Below, piece after piece: positions 1 to 8,748 of a stretch of 64,000 nt of DNA (its first letter is position 1; every line of letters begins with the position of its first letter). The notes below the pieces were generated by a model that saw nothing but the letters and a program-made list of their open reading frames with translations, was not told the DNA's origin and did not search any database. The DNA is from Lachnocurva sp045579705 (GTDB lineage Bacteria; Bacillota; Clostridia; Lachnospirales; Lachnospiraceae). The stretch lies in NCBI GenBank assembly GCA_045579705.1, contig JAZNMP010000004.1, positions 101,006-165,005 on the forward strand, read 5' to 3'. A program made the position numbers and the translations under genes.

Positions 1-1868
1 TCTTCAACACTATCCAGCGGAAGTGAGTTAATATAAGCCTCATAGAGGCCGGAAACATTTATGCCTTCCTCTATTCCCTTTCTGTACCACTTTGAGTATT
101 TCTTTGTAAAGCACTCATTTTTAATAAGATATGAAACGATAGCCTCTAATAAATCCATAGACTTGTCATATTCATATGCGTGACTAATTATCTTAAAAAT
201 AAGTGGATTAAACTCAGTTTCACTTCTAAGCAGCTCAGGTATCAATGTTACGATGTCTGAATTTAGAGATTTGTTCTTCTGTGCAAAATTAAGTACAGAT
301 ATAATAAAACCATCAAATGACTGCAATAAGTAAGGGTGAAGCTTAAACACATCCAAAGCTTCCTCTAACAGTAGCGGAGAAACATAACCAGAATTTACCC
401 ACTGTTTAATATCCTTTAACTTTCTGGCTGGGTCATCTACATACTCTTTTCTGAGATAAAGCAGGAAGACAAAGATTCTCAAATCCTCAGAGTTCTTTCT
501 AAAGATCTTCTCAATCTCATCAGTCAGTTTTTCCTGATAATGTTCATCCGGGTCTATCAAAATACATAAATACAGCAGATAAGCCCATTCAAAACCAAAA
601 TGATCTTTGATATCAACCTTTAAATCTCTAATCAGCCAAAGAGCCTTCTGCCTCTCGCTATTTAGAATTCTCGCATGAGCAAGTAATAGTCTATCAAATA
701 CAGGAAGTCTATAAGAAATATATTCCTCCTCATCAGTATTTGTCTTTCGATCAAAGTCTAAATTCCACTTGTCTTCTTTTCTCTCGTGAATCTTTCCATT
801 CTCATCGAAATAGATTGCTGTGTCATTTATGTTAGATTCTGATTCATCGATCTTAAATGAGATTATTAAATTATCATATAATTTCTTACAAAAAGAACTG
901 ATGCCGAGATTTCCAGTTCTATAAGAGATTAAATTTCTAAATATCTCGCATCTAATCTTTTTCTTTCTAAGACTGAGCTTTCTAATAGGCAAATCTTCGT
1001 CCAGGAGATTTGCTTCTATAAATACCGATTTGTATGTACAGCCATCATACAATTTGATTTCACCACGATTTTTTCCCTGGTGCATCTTATCTGTACGAAT
1101 ATAGAAGTGATAATCATATTCACGGCCGAGAAACTCACTATCAGTAATTCTACGAAGAGGTAAATCTATAAACGGTGCATCTGTAGATATAAAAATATCC
1201 AGTTTACCCCAGCTAGATCTGGTAATATTAATGCTGCCTCTCTGATCATCGAGAATATCTATAAATTCGATTTTTTCCTGATCCAGAGAATAAGTAAGCT
1301 TCGTATTCAGTTTAACTTCTTCAAGAAAGTGCTGTAGATTTATTCCTGAAGGTACAGCCTTAGAATATCCTTTATATAATACTCGGATATCATTAGATTC
1401 TTTATTTATAAAACGTTCAAAAGCTCTAGTTCTAAACAAAGCTAAGCCCTCATGAAAATTGATTTCACAAAGCTTACCAAAGTCTTCTAAAGACTTTATC
1501 TCTCCTATAGATGAAACGAGTGGAGATAGATTGAACGTAAATTTAAATGGGACAGACACCTCTCCCATGTTATAGACAATATCAAAACAGCCCTCAATAG
1601 AGTCTGTATGTGTAAATGCTTTTGTATTTGTGTGAAATGAAATAACTACATTCTTTCCTTCAAATGTAGGATTGTCACAGATTACATAAGGGCTCGAAGA
1701 ATATACGAAGCCCTTTAAATCTGTGTTATTAGTAGATGTGATGGTAAAGGAGCCAGTTATAGACTGCTCCTCATTACCATCCATTTCTACGACAGAAGGG
1801 GAAATATTAAGTTCTGGTTTGATATCATCAAACCTATCTTCTGAAATTTTCCAGATTCTCCTTTTCAA
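1..1868 (-). CDS. Large DUF5717-like protein, 3' part cut off by window edge
   Basis: About 622 codons are inside the window and the frame stays open to the left edge, so the C-terminus is missing. I do not know its function. The first ~300 residues look like beta-sandwich modules (GSFTITSTNNTDLKG, PFKFTFNLSPLVSS) without signal peptide or membrane segment. From about residue 330 it becomes helical, with Leu/Tyr-rich helices such as RLPVFDRLLLAHARIL and FGFEWAYLLYLCILI, of a TPR or solenoid kind. This composition and the place beside nfnB resemble the long DUF5717 proteins of Lachnospiraceae; that assignment is from memory. The start is taken as TTG at 1868: an in-frame TGA lies just upstream (1874-1872), GGGAGAG sits 8 nt ahead, and the nearby ATG at 1875 is in another frame and stops after 13 codons. 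Confidence 0.7.
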   Translation of the reverse strand, partial: MKRRIWKISEDRFDDIKPELNISPSVVEMDGNEEQSITGSFTITSTNNTDLKGFVYSSSPYVICDNPTFEGKNVVISFHTNTKAFTHTDSIEGCFDIVYNMGEVSVPFKFTFNLSPLVSSIGEIKSLEDFGKLCEINFHEGLALFRTRAFERFINKESNDIRVLYKGYSKAVPSGINLQHFLEEVKLNTKLTYSLDQEKIEFIDILDDQRGSINITRSSWGKLDIFISTDAPFIDLPLRRITDSEFLGREYDYHFYIRTDKMHQGKNRGEIKLYDGCTYKSVFIEANLLDEDLPIRKLSLRKKKIRCEIFRNLISYRTGNLGISSFCKKLYDNLIISFKIDESESNINDTAIYFDENGKIHERKEDKWNLDFDRKTNTDEEEYISYRLPVFDRLLLAHARILNSERQKALWLIRDLKVDIKDHFGFEWAYLLYLCILIDPDEHYQEKLTDEIEKIFRKNSEDLRIFVFLLYLRKEYVDDPARKLKDIKQWVNSGYVSPLLLEEALDVFKLHPYLLQSFDGFIISVLNFAQKNKSLNSDIVTLIPELLRSETEFNPLIFKIISHAYEYDKSMDLLEAIVSYLIKNECFTKKYSKWYRKGIEEGINVSGLYEAYINSLPLDSVE

Positions 1869-1916
1869 AACTCATTCTCTCCCATTCTGTCTTGTCAAAT
1901 TTCTAAAATGTCATAA

Positions 1917-3299
1917 TCATTTAGCAGCGAAATAATCCATGATTCCCTTTGCTGCTGCTTTACCAGCGCCCATAGCCAGAATAACTGTAGCTGCGCCAGT
2001 AACTGCATCTCCACCAGCGAAGACGCCAGTCTTTGATGTCTCACCGTTTTCCTCTTTAGCGATGATACATCCTCTACGGTTGATTTCCAAACCTTCTGTT
2101 GTAGAAGAAATAAGTGGGTTTGGTGAAGTACCGAGCGACATGATAACTGTATCACAGTCGATTTCATATTCACTACCAGGTATTTCAACAGGTCTACGTC
2201 TGCCTGACTCATCAGGCTCGCCCAATTCCATCTTGATAAGCTTAACGCCTCTAACCCAGCCGTCATCATCTCCGAGAACCTCTACAGGATTCTGTAATAA
2301 ATCAAAGATGATTCCTTCTTCTTCAGCATGATGAACTTCTTCCTTACGAGCTGGAAGTTCTTCCATACTACGTCTATATACAACATGAACTTCTGCACCA
2401 AGTCTAAGTGCTGTTCTGGCTGCATCCATAGCAACGTTTCCGCCACCTACTACGACAACCTTTTTTCCTCTAAAGATAGGTGTATCCTGATCTTTAAATG
2501 CTTTCATAAGGTTATTTCTAGTCAGGAATTCATTTGCTGAGAATACACCGTTAAGCTGTTCGCCTGGAATATTCATAAATCTAGGAAGACCTGCACCTGA
2601 ACCGATAAATACTGCTTCAAATCCCTTTTCATTTAAGAGCTGATCTACCGTGAGTGTCTTTCCAATGATAACGTCTGTATCGATAGTAACACCGAGTGCA
2701 CGAACGTTTTCTACTTCGTGTGCTACTACTTCATCCTTTGGAAGACGGAATTCTGGAATACCATAAACGAGTACACCGCCGGCCTCGTGAAGAGCTTCAA
2801 AGATAGTTACATCGTAACCTTCCTTTGCAAGGTCACCAGCACATGTAAGTCCAGAAGGACCTGCACCGATAACTGCAACCTTGTGACCATTCTTTGTCTC
2901 AGCCTGCTTTGGAGAAATTCCATTTTTTCTAGCCCAATCGGCTACAAATCTTTCCAATTTACCAATAGCTACAGGCTCGCCCTTGATACCACGTACGCAT
3001 ACACCTTCGCACTGTGTTTCCTGTGGACAAACACGTCCGCAAACTGCAGGAAGTGCGCTAGACTCAGAGATAATCTCATACGCACGTTCAAAGTTTCTAT
3101 TTTTTACCTCTTCGATAAAAGCTGGAATATTAATAGAAACTGGGCAACCACCTACACAACGAGGATTCTTACAGTTCAAGCATCTAGAAGCTTCTTCTAC
3201 TGCCTCATCCTCTGTATATCCTAAACAAACTTCATCAAAGTTCTTTGCACGAACTTCTGGTTTCTGCTCTGCAATCGGTACTCTCTTTAATACGTCCAT
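1917..3299 (-). CDS. nfnB: NfnB, large subunit of NADH-dependent reduced ferredoxin:NADP+ oxidoreductase
   Basis: With NfnA it forms the cytoplasmic electron-bifurcating transhydrogenase that couples NADPH, NAD+ and ferredoxin pools in clostridia. The 460 residues match the family length (about 465). Two 4Fe-4S cysteine groups are visible: C40, C43, C48, C52 and C87, C91, C97, C101. An FAD Rossmann motif (GAGPSG) lies near residue 147 and an NADPH motif (GGGNVAMDAA) near residue 287. The family is often annotated as NADPH-dependent glutamate synthase small chain (GltA/GltD-like). The immediate NfnA partner and the absence of a large glutamate synthase gene favour NfnB. Its ATG overlaps the nfnA stop (TAATG), so translation is probably coupled. 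Confidence 0.92.
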   Translation of the reverse strand: MDVLKRVPIAEQKPEVRAKNFDEVCLGYTEDEAVEEASRCLNCKNPRCVGGCPVSINIPAFIEEVKNRNFERAYEIISESSALPAVCGRVCPQETQCEGVCVRGIKGEPVAIGKLERFVADWARKNGISPKQAETKNGHKVAVIGAGPSGLTCAGDLAKEGYDVTIFEALHEAGGVLVYGIPEFRLPKDEVVAHEVENVRALGVTIDTDVIIGKTLTVDQLLNEKGFEAVFIGSGAGLPRFMNIPGEQLNGVFSANEFLTRNNLMKAFKDQDTPIFRGKKVVVVGGGNVAMDAARTALRLGAEVHVVYRRSMEELPARKEEVHHAEEEGIIFDLLQNPVEVLGDDDGWVRGVKLIKMELGEPDESGRRRPVEIPGSEYEIDCDTVIMSLGTSPNPLISSTTEGLEINRRGCIIAKEENGETSKTGVFAGGDAVTGAATVILAMGAGKAAAKGIMDYFAAK

Positions 3300-4189
3300 T
3301 ATTTGTCACCTCCACAGTTACCACAACCGCCATGATGAGTATCACCTTCCTGAAGTTCGAGCATTTTTCTGCCTTCTTCAGTCTTGTACTGTGCCTGTCT
3401 CTTCATAGCCAAGTCAAAGTCTACCTTGTGTCCGTCAAATTCTGGACCGTCTACACATGCGAACTTAACCTCGTCTCCGACGATAAGTCGGCAAGCTCCG
3501 CACATACCAGTACCATCAACCATAATAGGGTTCATAGATACTACTGTAGGAATATCAAGTTTTTCTGTGAGTTTGCAAACAAACTTCATCATAATCATAG
3601 GTCCGATAGCTACACAGTGATCAAATTTCTTTCCCTCATCGTAGAGAGCCTGTAACTGATCTGTACCCATACCGTGGAATCCGTATGAACCATCATCTGT
3701 AGTTACATGTAACTCTGTAGCTACTTCTTTCATCTTATCTACAAAGAAGAGCAAATCCTTGTTTCTAGATCCCATGATTACTGTAGTATCGACACCATGT
3801 TCTTTAAGCCATTTAACCTGTGGATATACAGGAGCTGTTCCAACACCGCCTGCGATAAATACGATGTTTTTCTTCTTAATTTCATCCAAATCAGCTTCAA
3901 TACACAAATCAGATGGATTACCGAGTGGTCCAGCCACATCTCTAAAGGAATCTCCCTCATTCAAATCCAACATTCTAAGTGTTGAAGCACCAACTACCTG
4001 GAATACGATTGTGATAGTACCCGCAACCTTGTCGTAGTCACAAATCGTAAGCGGAATACGCTCAGCTACATCATCTACTTTTGTGATGATAAACTGTCCA
4101 GGAAGACATGATTCAGCGATAAGCGGAGCTTCGATGTCCATAAGATAGATTTTGTCCGCAAGCTGTTCTTTCTTCACAATCTTGAACAT
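3299..4189 (-). CDS. nfnA: NfnA, small FAD/[2Fe-2S] subunit of the Nfn transhydrogenase
   Basis: A 296-residue flavoprotein of the ferredoxin-NADP reductase/dihydroorotate dehydrogenase electron-transfer family; in Nfn it handles NAD(H). The N-terminal half carries the flavin-binding RIPLTICDYD segment (about residues 44-53) and a nucleotide-binding GGVGTAPVYPQ stretch. The [2Fe-2S] ligands are in GMCGACRL and FACVDGP near residues 230-250. An extra Cys pair closes the protein (GGCGNCGG). It precedes nfnB with a 1-nt TAATG overlap. AAGGAGGGGG a few bases before the ATG is one of the strongest ribosome binding sites in the window. PyrK- or SudB-like annotation is an alternative, but the fused arrangement with NfnB makes Nfn the best reading. 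Confidence 0.92.
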   Translation of the reverse strand: MFKIVKKEQLADKIYLMDIEAPLIAESCLPGQFIITKVDDVAERIPLTICDYDKVAGTITIVFQVVGASTLRMLDLNEGDSFRDVAGPLGNPSDLCIEADLDEIKKKNIVFIAGGVGTAPVYPQVKWLKEHGVDTTVIMGSRNKDLLFFVDKMKEVATELHVTTDDGSYGFHGMGTDQLQALYDEGKKFDHCVAIGPMIMMKFVCKLTEKLDIPTVVSMNPIMVDGTGMCGACRLIVGDEVKFACVDGPEFDGHKVDFDLAMKRQAQYKTEEGRKMLELQEGDTHHGGCGNCGGDK

Positions 4190-4219
4190 TTTAATATCCC
4201 CCTCCTTACATAAAAAAGA

Positions 4220-5182
4220 TTAGTTGAAATAAACCAATTCATCCTCTGGTTTATCAGTCTGCTCAAGAGAAACAGGATAAAGTACAGGTCCCTTTCCCTT
4301 GTATTCACGGGCAAATTCATTCTTAATCTTAGCTTTAATTTTAACCCATGATTTATGTTCAATGCTAGCTGCATCGGCATACTTACATTTCATGCCCAGG
4401 AACTGAATATCCTCGACACAACATGTCATAGCAAATCTACCAGGTACGATTACACCCGGCTTAAGCTTTCCATCACCATCCTTTGGATTGTAAACCAAAG
4501 CTGTGAAAGAAACTGTTTTTCCGTTATATTTCTTTGGATTGTCCATACAATCCATAAACCAAAGAGCATAATCAGCATCAGTAATTTCGATTTCATCCTG
4601 AGAAATATCAAATGGTAATTCTTCCTCAGACTGATCGATAGAGCCATCCTCTCTCATATATACCAACTGCGCAGGTCTATTTATAGCCTTAACAGAAGCT
4701 CTAAATTTAGCCTTATTAGTATTTGCATTACAGCGGTTGAAAAAGATTACCTCTGCTCTCTTAATCTGCTCGGTCATCATCGCTCTCATATTCAACATAT
4801 ACATTTCAAATGTATTTGAATCTACAGTAGCAAGTGACTGAACTATAGTCCAGTTCTCAGGGAGAGAACCTTTTTCATAAAGGCGATCTGTTCCCCAAAT
4901 ACCATTATATTCGATAAATATAGCATCCGGAAGATACTCTTTATCAAGTTTTGAAAGATTTTCAACATTGAAGAATTCATCCTCTACTTCAAAGTAAACA
5001 ACCTTTCCGTGGATTTTGTCCAAGTCCTCTTTTGTGTACTCTACATCTCCATCTTCACAGGAAAGGATGAGAACACTATCCATATCTTCGGCAAACCCAT
5101 TATTAACTAATGTATCCAGAATCATAGTAGTCTTTCCACTATCCATGAATCCAGTCAAAATATATACAGGTATTTCCTGCAT
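4220..5182 (-). CDS. G3E-type P-loop GTPase domain fused to a YcgQ/TIGR03943-like C-terminal domain
   Basis: The first ~190 residues form a SIMIBI/CobW-like nucleotide-binding domain: a P-loop GFMDSGKT at residues 11-18, a switch-like IEYNGIWG near 93, and a base-recognition-like FFNRCN near 145. Residues about 215-310 are a different domain: NGKTVSFTALVYNP, FAMTCCVEDIQFLG, then SWVKIKAKI. That pattern resembles the C-terminal domain of YcgQ/TIGR03943 (DUF1980), a partner of the zinc-linked YcgR permease in bacilli. The CobW GCxCC motif is not present; a CC pair sits in the C-terminal domain instead. The next gene upstream on this strand is a His-rich G3E GTPase, 17 nt away, so the two probably act together in metal handling. 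Start ATG with AAGGAG 8 nt ahead. Confidence 0.72.
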   Translation of the reverse strand: MQEIPVYILTGFMDSGKTTMILDTLVNNGFAEDMDSVLILSCEDGDVEYTKEDLDKIHGKVVYFEVEDEFFNVENLSKLDKEYLPDAIFIEYNGIWGTDRLYEKGSLPENWTIVQSLATVDSNTFEMYMLNMRAMMTEQIKRAEVIFFNRCNANTNKAKFRASVKAINRPAQLVYMREDGSIDQSEEELPFDISQDEIEITDADYALWFMDCMDNPKKYNGKTVSFTALVYNPKDGDGKLKPGVIVPGRFAMTCCVEDIQFLGMKCKYADAASIEHKSWVKIKAKIKNEFAREYKGKGPVLYPVSLEQTDKPEDELVYFN

Positions 5183-5199
5183 GGTATTACTCCTTAATA

Positions 5200-6321
5200 T
5201 TAAAATCCGAACAACTCAGAAATCTTTTCTTCGTTAAGTCCAGAACCAATTACTACGATACGACCAGTTACATCTGGCTGACCACTTCTAAGTTCGAAAT
5301 CACCATCTACATAGTCAAAGTAGATCCATGTTCCGTCATCAGCAGGAATCATTCCCTTTGAGCGAAGCACGATACCGTACTCTTCATTCTCTACAAGTTC
5401 TTTAAGAGCATTCTCAATCACTTCACGCTTGAATACCTTTGGTGTCTCTCTACCGAAACTCTCAAAGACATCATCTGCATGATGATGGTGATGATCATGA
5501 CATCCACAAGTGCAGTGTTCATCGTGCTCATGATCATGATCGTGGTCATGGTGATGGTGCTCATGCTCTTCGTGATCGTGGTCATGGTGATGATGCTCAT
5601 GCTCTTCGTGATCGTGGTCATGGTGATGATGCTCATGTTCTTCGTGATCATGATGATGCTCATGTTCATGCTCGTGTTCATGCTCTTCATGAGCCTTCAT
5701 AGCCTCTGTGATAACTTCGAGATTATCCTTGCCCTCGATAGCATTGAGAATCTTCTCGCCAGAAAGCTCTGAAAGTGATGTTGTAACGATAAGAGCCTTT
5801 GCATTTTTTTCACGAATGATATTTACAACTTCTTCGATTGTTGTATTATCAGCTTCGTCTGCACGGCTTAAGATAACTGTAGTTGCAAATTCAATCTGGT
5901 TATTAAAAAATTCACCAAAGGCTTTCATCTGCTTCTTCGCCTTCTTTGCATTTACAACTGTAACGAGGGCGTTAAGCTTAACCTCGTTATCTTTCTCCAT
6001 GTTAACAACAGAAGCCATAACATCAGAAAGCTTACCTACACCTGATGGCTCGATGATAATTCTGTTTGGTGAGAATTTATCATAAACTTCTTTCAAATTC
6101 TTCTCAAAATCACCTACCATAGTACAGCAGATGCATCCTGAATTCATTTCAGTAATCTGAATACCGGCGTCTTTAAGGAATCCACCGTCGATACCAACTT
6201 CACCAAATTCATTTTCGATGAGAACTACTTTTTCATTCTTGATAGCTTCTGATACGAGCTTTTTAATCAAAGTAGTCTTTCCGGCTCCAAGAAATCCGGA
6301 AACAATATCAATCTTTGTCAA
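5200..6321 (-). CDS. CobW/G3E family GTPase with long His-rich metal-binding insert
   Basis: A 373-residue metallochaperone-type GTPase of the COG0523 group (zinc, cobalt or nickel delivery). The P-loop GFLGAGKTT starts at residue 9, the metal-binding GCICC motif is near residue 63, and a CobW C-terminal domain follows (GMIPADDGTWIYFDYVDG, near 325). Between about residues 211 and 280 is a segment made almost only of His, Asp and Glu with 12-residue repeats, closed by HCTCGCHDHHHHH. Such loops buffer Zn(II) or Ni(II) in family members. Start is TTG with AGAAGGG 6 nt upstream; no in-frame ATG fits. It heads a pair with the downstream fused GTPase. The metal cannot be read from the sequence; zinc is the commonest in the family. 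Confidence 0.88.
   Translation of the reverse strand: MTKIDIVSGFLGAGKTTLIKKLVSEAIKNEKVVLIENEFGEVGIDGGFLKDAGIQITEMNSGCICCTMVGDFEKNLKEVYDKFSPNRIIIEPSGVGKLSDVMASVVNMEKDNEVKLNALVTVVNAKKAKKQMKAFGEFFNNQIEFATTVILSRADEADNTTIEEVVNIIREKNAKALIVTTSLSELSGEKILNAIEGKDNLEVITEAMKAHEEHEHEHEHEHHHDHEEHEHHHHDHDHEEHEHHHHDHDHEEHEHHHHDHDHDHEHDEHCTCGCHDHHHHHADDVFESFGRETPKVFKREVIENALKELVENEEYGIVLRSKGMIPADDGTWIYFDYVDGDFELRSGQPDVTGRIVVIGSGLNEEKISELFGF
5541..5648. repeat. Three tandem 36-bp repeats inside the His-rich GTPase gene
   Basis: Copies at 5541-5576, 5577-5612 and 5613-5648 differ at only a couple of bases. Each encodes 12 residues rich in His, Asp and Glu on the minus strand. They are in frame, so gain or loss of copies changes the metal-binding loop by 12 residues without a frameshift. 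Confidence 0.9.
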
Positions 6322-6358
6322 AATAAACCCTTCTTTCTAGCTTTTCTATAAAACGGGC

Positions 6359-6384
6359 AAAATCCCGCAATAAAAATTGCGAGA
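6359..6384 (-). terminator. Probable intrinsic terminator after argS
   Basis: On the minus strand a 9-bp stem (one G-U pair) with arms 6384-6376 and 6371-6363 and a UUUU loop is followed by four T. It lies between the argS stop and the His-rich GTPase start, so the GTPase pair may have its own promoter or depend on readthrough. Confidence 0.5.
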
Positions 6385-6406
6385 CTGTACCCTATAAAAT
6401 ATTAAA

Positions 6407-8176
6407 TTACATACGTTCTGGTGCTTCGAATCCAAGCAGATCGATACAGCAGAGAAGCACTCTCTCTGTAACTTCGAGAAGGCTGATATACTGAGCCTCG
6501 AGATCTTTGTCTTCAATTCCGAGAATCTTGTTTGCATGATAGAAGTGGTTGAATGCATCGCATACACTGTAAACGAAAGCACAAATCTTGTGAGGTGCCT
6601 TCTCATCATATGCAATCTTCATAACTTCTGAGAATCTAGAAAGTACGAGCATGAGGTTCTTCTCGCTTTCGCTAGTAGGTTCTGAAACCTTTGTAGCGCT
6701 CTTACCATTCTCAACTTCAGCATATTTTCTAAGAATTGATTTGATTCGAACGATTGTGTAAAGGATGTATGGACCTGTATTTCCTTCGAATGAAGTAAAT
6801 CTGTCGAGATCGAATACATAATCCTTTGTAGACTGGTTTGAAAGATCACCATACTTGATAGCTGCAACACAAACCTTGTGGGCTGTGTCTCTAGCTTCTT
6901 CTTCTGGAATATCCTCGTTAGTCTTAATCTTCTCATACATCTGAGCATCGATGTCATTCAGAAGAGATTCAAGACGCATAACGCCACCAGTTCTAGTCTT
7001 GAATGGCTTACCATCCTTACCATTCATAGTACCGAATCCGATGAATTCAAGGTATACGTTTGGACCGCAGATACCAGCTTTTTTCGCTGCTCTAAAGAGC
7101 TGTACGAAATGAAGATCCTGACGCTTATCTACTACGTAGTAAACTTCGTCAGCGTGGTAGTCATCCATTCTCCATACGAGAGTTCCAAGGTCAGTTGTGT
7201 TATAGTTTGAAGCACCATCTGACTTAAGAATCATAAGAGGTGGCATCTCTACCTTATCTCCTGGTTCATTTGTATCCATAACGAGGGCTCCGTCACTTTC
7301 GTAAACGAGACTTTTTTCCTTCATATTTTCGATCATTCCAGGAATGATGTCACGAGTATCAGCTTCGCCCTTCCAAAGTTCGAAATGAACATTAAGTCTG
7401 TCATAGATTTTTCTCATATCATTTACTGATACATCAATAATATGTTTGAAAAGCTGTGTATATCCTCTATGACCATTCTGAAGCTGGTATGTAGCTTCGA
7501 GAGCTCTCTGATGGAACTCTTCACTCTCCTTAGATTTCTTTGAACCTGCAGGATAGATATCCTCAAGCTCAGAAATAGTAAATGGAGATTCTTCTGGATA
7601 CTCTCCAGTGTAGTCTGGATCAAAGTATACGAGATCAGGCTTTCTGTCCTGAAGCTCGCAGATAATCTGACCAAGCTGAGTTCCCCAGTCACCGAGGTGA
7701 ATATCACCAATAGCTTCATTTCCAGCGAATTTGATAATTCTCTTAACAGATTCACCGATTACAGCTGCACGAAGATGTCCTACATGAAGAGGCTTAGCAA
7801 CGTTTGGTCCGCCGTAATCTACAAATATAGTCTTAGGAGTTGAAACCTTGTCATAACCCATTCTCTCTCGGTCTCTTCGCATTGCATCAACAAAATCACC
7901 TAAGAATGCACCCTGAAGTTTAAGGTTGATGAATCCTGGTCGGACAGCTTCAGCTACTGAAAAAACGTTGCTTGATGAGATTTTCTCAACAACTTCAGTA
8001 GCAATATCCATAGGATTCTTGTGATACTGTTTAGCAGCGGTCAAAGCACCGTTACACTGATACTCACAAAGGTCTGGACGATTAGAAAGTGTACATACAG
8101 CATAGGATTCATCATATCCAGCTTCTGTAAAACCTCTTCTCATTTCCTCTGTGATAAGCTCGAGAATTGTTTTCAT
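6407..8176 (-). CDS. argS: Arginine--tRNA ligase
   Basis: A class I aminoacyl-tRNA synthetase that charges tRNA-Arg in the cytoplasm. The 589 residues fit the family. Visible are the N-terminal additional domain (about 1-120), the HIGH-type signature PLHVGHLRAAVIGE near residue 130, and the C-terminal DALR anticodon-binding domain (TGPYILYTIVRIKSI, near 460, to the end at APERM). The KMSKS loop is degenerate, as is usual in ArgRS (GKPFKTRTGG, near 385). AAAGGAAGGG precedes the ATG. No T-box leader is seen; queT ends only 28 nt upstream. Confidence 0.97.
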   Translation of the reverse strand: MKTILELITEEMRRGFTEAGYDESYAVCTLSNRPDLCEYQCNGALTAAKQYHKNPMDIATEVVEKISSSNVFSVAEAVRPGFINLKLQGAFLGDFVDAMRRDRERMGYDKVSTPKTIFVDYGGPNVAKPLHVGHLRAAVIGESVKRIIKFAGNEAIGDIHLGDWGTQLGQIICELQDRKPDLVYFDPDYTGEYPEESPFTISELEDIYPAGSKKSKESEEFHQRALEATYQLQNGHRGYTQLFKHIIDVSVNDMRKIYDRLNVHFELWKGEADTRDIIPGMIENMKEKSLVYESDGALVMDTNEPGDKVEMPPLMILKSDGASNYNTTDLGTLVWRMDDYHADEVYYVVDKRQDLHFVQLFRAAKKAGICGPNVYLEFIGFGTMNGKDGKPFKTRTGGVMRLESLLNDIDAQMYEKIKTNEDIPEEEARDTAHKVCVAAIKYGDLSNQSTKDYVFDLDRFTSFEGNTGPYILYTIVRIKSILRKYAEVENGKSATKVSEPTSESEKNLMLVLSRFSEVMKIAYDEKAPHKICAFVYSVCDAFNHFYHANKILGIEDKDLEAQYISLLEVTERVLLCCIDLLGFEAPERM

Positions 8177-8204
8177 GTTTCCCTTCCTTTTCTACGCAAT
8201 AAAA

Positions 8205-8693
8205 TTATTCTGCAAACATTAATTTATTTTTAATTGGATCAAGCGCCTTCTTAAGGATAAATCCAAAAATAAATACTGATATAAGTTCCCCCGCACCTAC
8301 TGTTGCAAACATAAACCAGTAGGCATCATCTGATCCATATGCAAACATAAGTACAAATGGAATCACGATAGCATTAAAAAGAACTGGCGGTACCATGTAA
8401 AGTACCTTTGTCTTTCTAAGAAAATATGTACAAACAGCTGCAACTAAAGTAGTCAGACTACCAAAGATGATATCAATGATAGCGCCACCTGCGATGATAT
8501 TTGAAATCAGGCATCCCAGAAAAAGCCCTGGAATAGCAGCTGGTGTAAACACAGGCATAATAGTGAGTGCTTCAGAAATTCTAACCTGAACTGCACCACT
8601 TGCTAAGTTAAAAGCCGCAACAAAAACTGTGAGAACTACGTAAAGCGCCGCAATCATAGCTCCCTGTGTCAATAATAGTGTTTTCTTATTCAT
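8205..8693 (-). CDS. queT: QueT, substrate-binding (S) component of a queuosine-precursor ECF transporter
   Basis: A 162-residue integral membrane protein with about five to six hydrophobic helices. The QueT hallmark is VRISEALTIMPVFTPAAIPG (residues about 37-56). Family members import preQ1 or preQ0 for tRNA queuosine modification, using the shared ECF ATPase/T-component module, which is not in this window. The gene follows the DUF2225 gene. The 55-nt gap holds a candidate preQ1-I riboswitch whose 3' end contains the ribosome binding site, independent support for the substrate. Confidence 0.9.
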   Translation of the reverse strand: MNKKTLLLTQGAMIAALYVVLTVFVAAFNLASGAVQVRISEALTIMPVFTPAAIPGLFLGCLISNIIAGGAIIDIIFGSLTTLVAAVCTYFLRKTKVLYMVPPVLFNAIVIPFVLMFAYGSDDAYWFMFATVGAGELISVFIFGFILKKALDPIKNKLMFAE

Positions 8694-8704
8694 TATTAAA
8701 TTGT

Positions 8705-8747
8705 CTCCTTAGTTTTAATTTACATGTGGATGGTTTCGAACACATGG
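8705..8747 (-). promoter_or_regulatory. Candidate preQ1-I riboswitch in the queT leader
   Basis: Reading the minus strand, stem P1 pairs 8746-8741 (CATGTG) with 8728-8723 (CACATG). The 12-nt loop starts TTC and contains ACC, and an A-rich tail ends in AAAACTAAGGAG (to 8705). This is the compact class I preQ1 aptamer layout: P1, a loop beginning UUC, and an A-rich 3' tail with ACUAAGG that forms the pseudoknot. The AAGGAG of the tail is the queT ribosome binding site, so ligand binding should repress translation. It starts two bases after the stop codon of the upstream gene. The identification is by eye; no covariance model was run. Confidence 0.62.
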
Positions 8748-8748
8748 A

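Noticed and set aside
1834..1875. ATG at 1875 (minus) as start of the DUF5717-like gene
   Set aside because: That frame reaches a stop after 13 codons; the long frame begins at TTG 1868.
1893..1898. Perfect TTGACA on the minus strand before the DUF5717-like gene
   Set aside because: No -10-like hexamer occurs at 15-19 nt downstream, so a promoter is not supported.
1939..3655. Several plus-strand frames opposite nfnB and nfnA
   Set aside because: They lie opposite complete, well-conserved genes, have no ribosome sites and no recognisable domains.
5541..5648. 36-bp tandem repeats as a CRISPR array
   Set aside because: The copies are directly adjacent without spacers and lie in frame inside a coding gene.
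5439..5772. Long plus-strand open frames opposite the His-rich GTPase segment
   Set aside because: They arise from the repetitive CAT/CAC/GAT codons of the real minus-strand gene, have very biased composition and no ribosome site.
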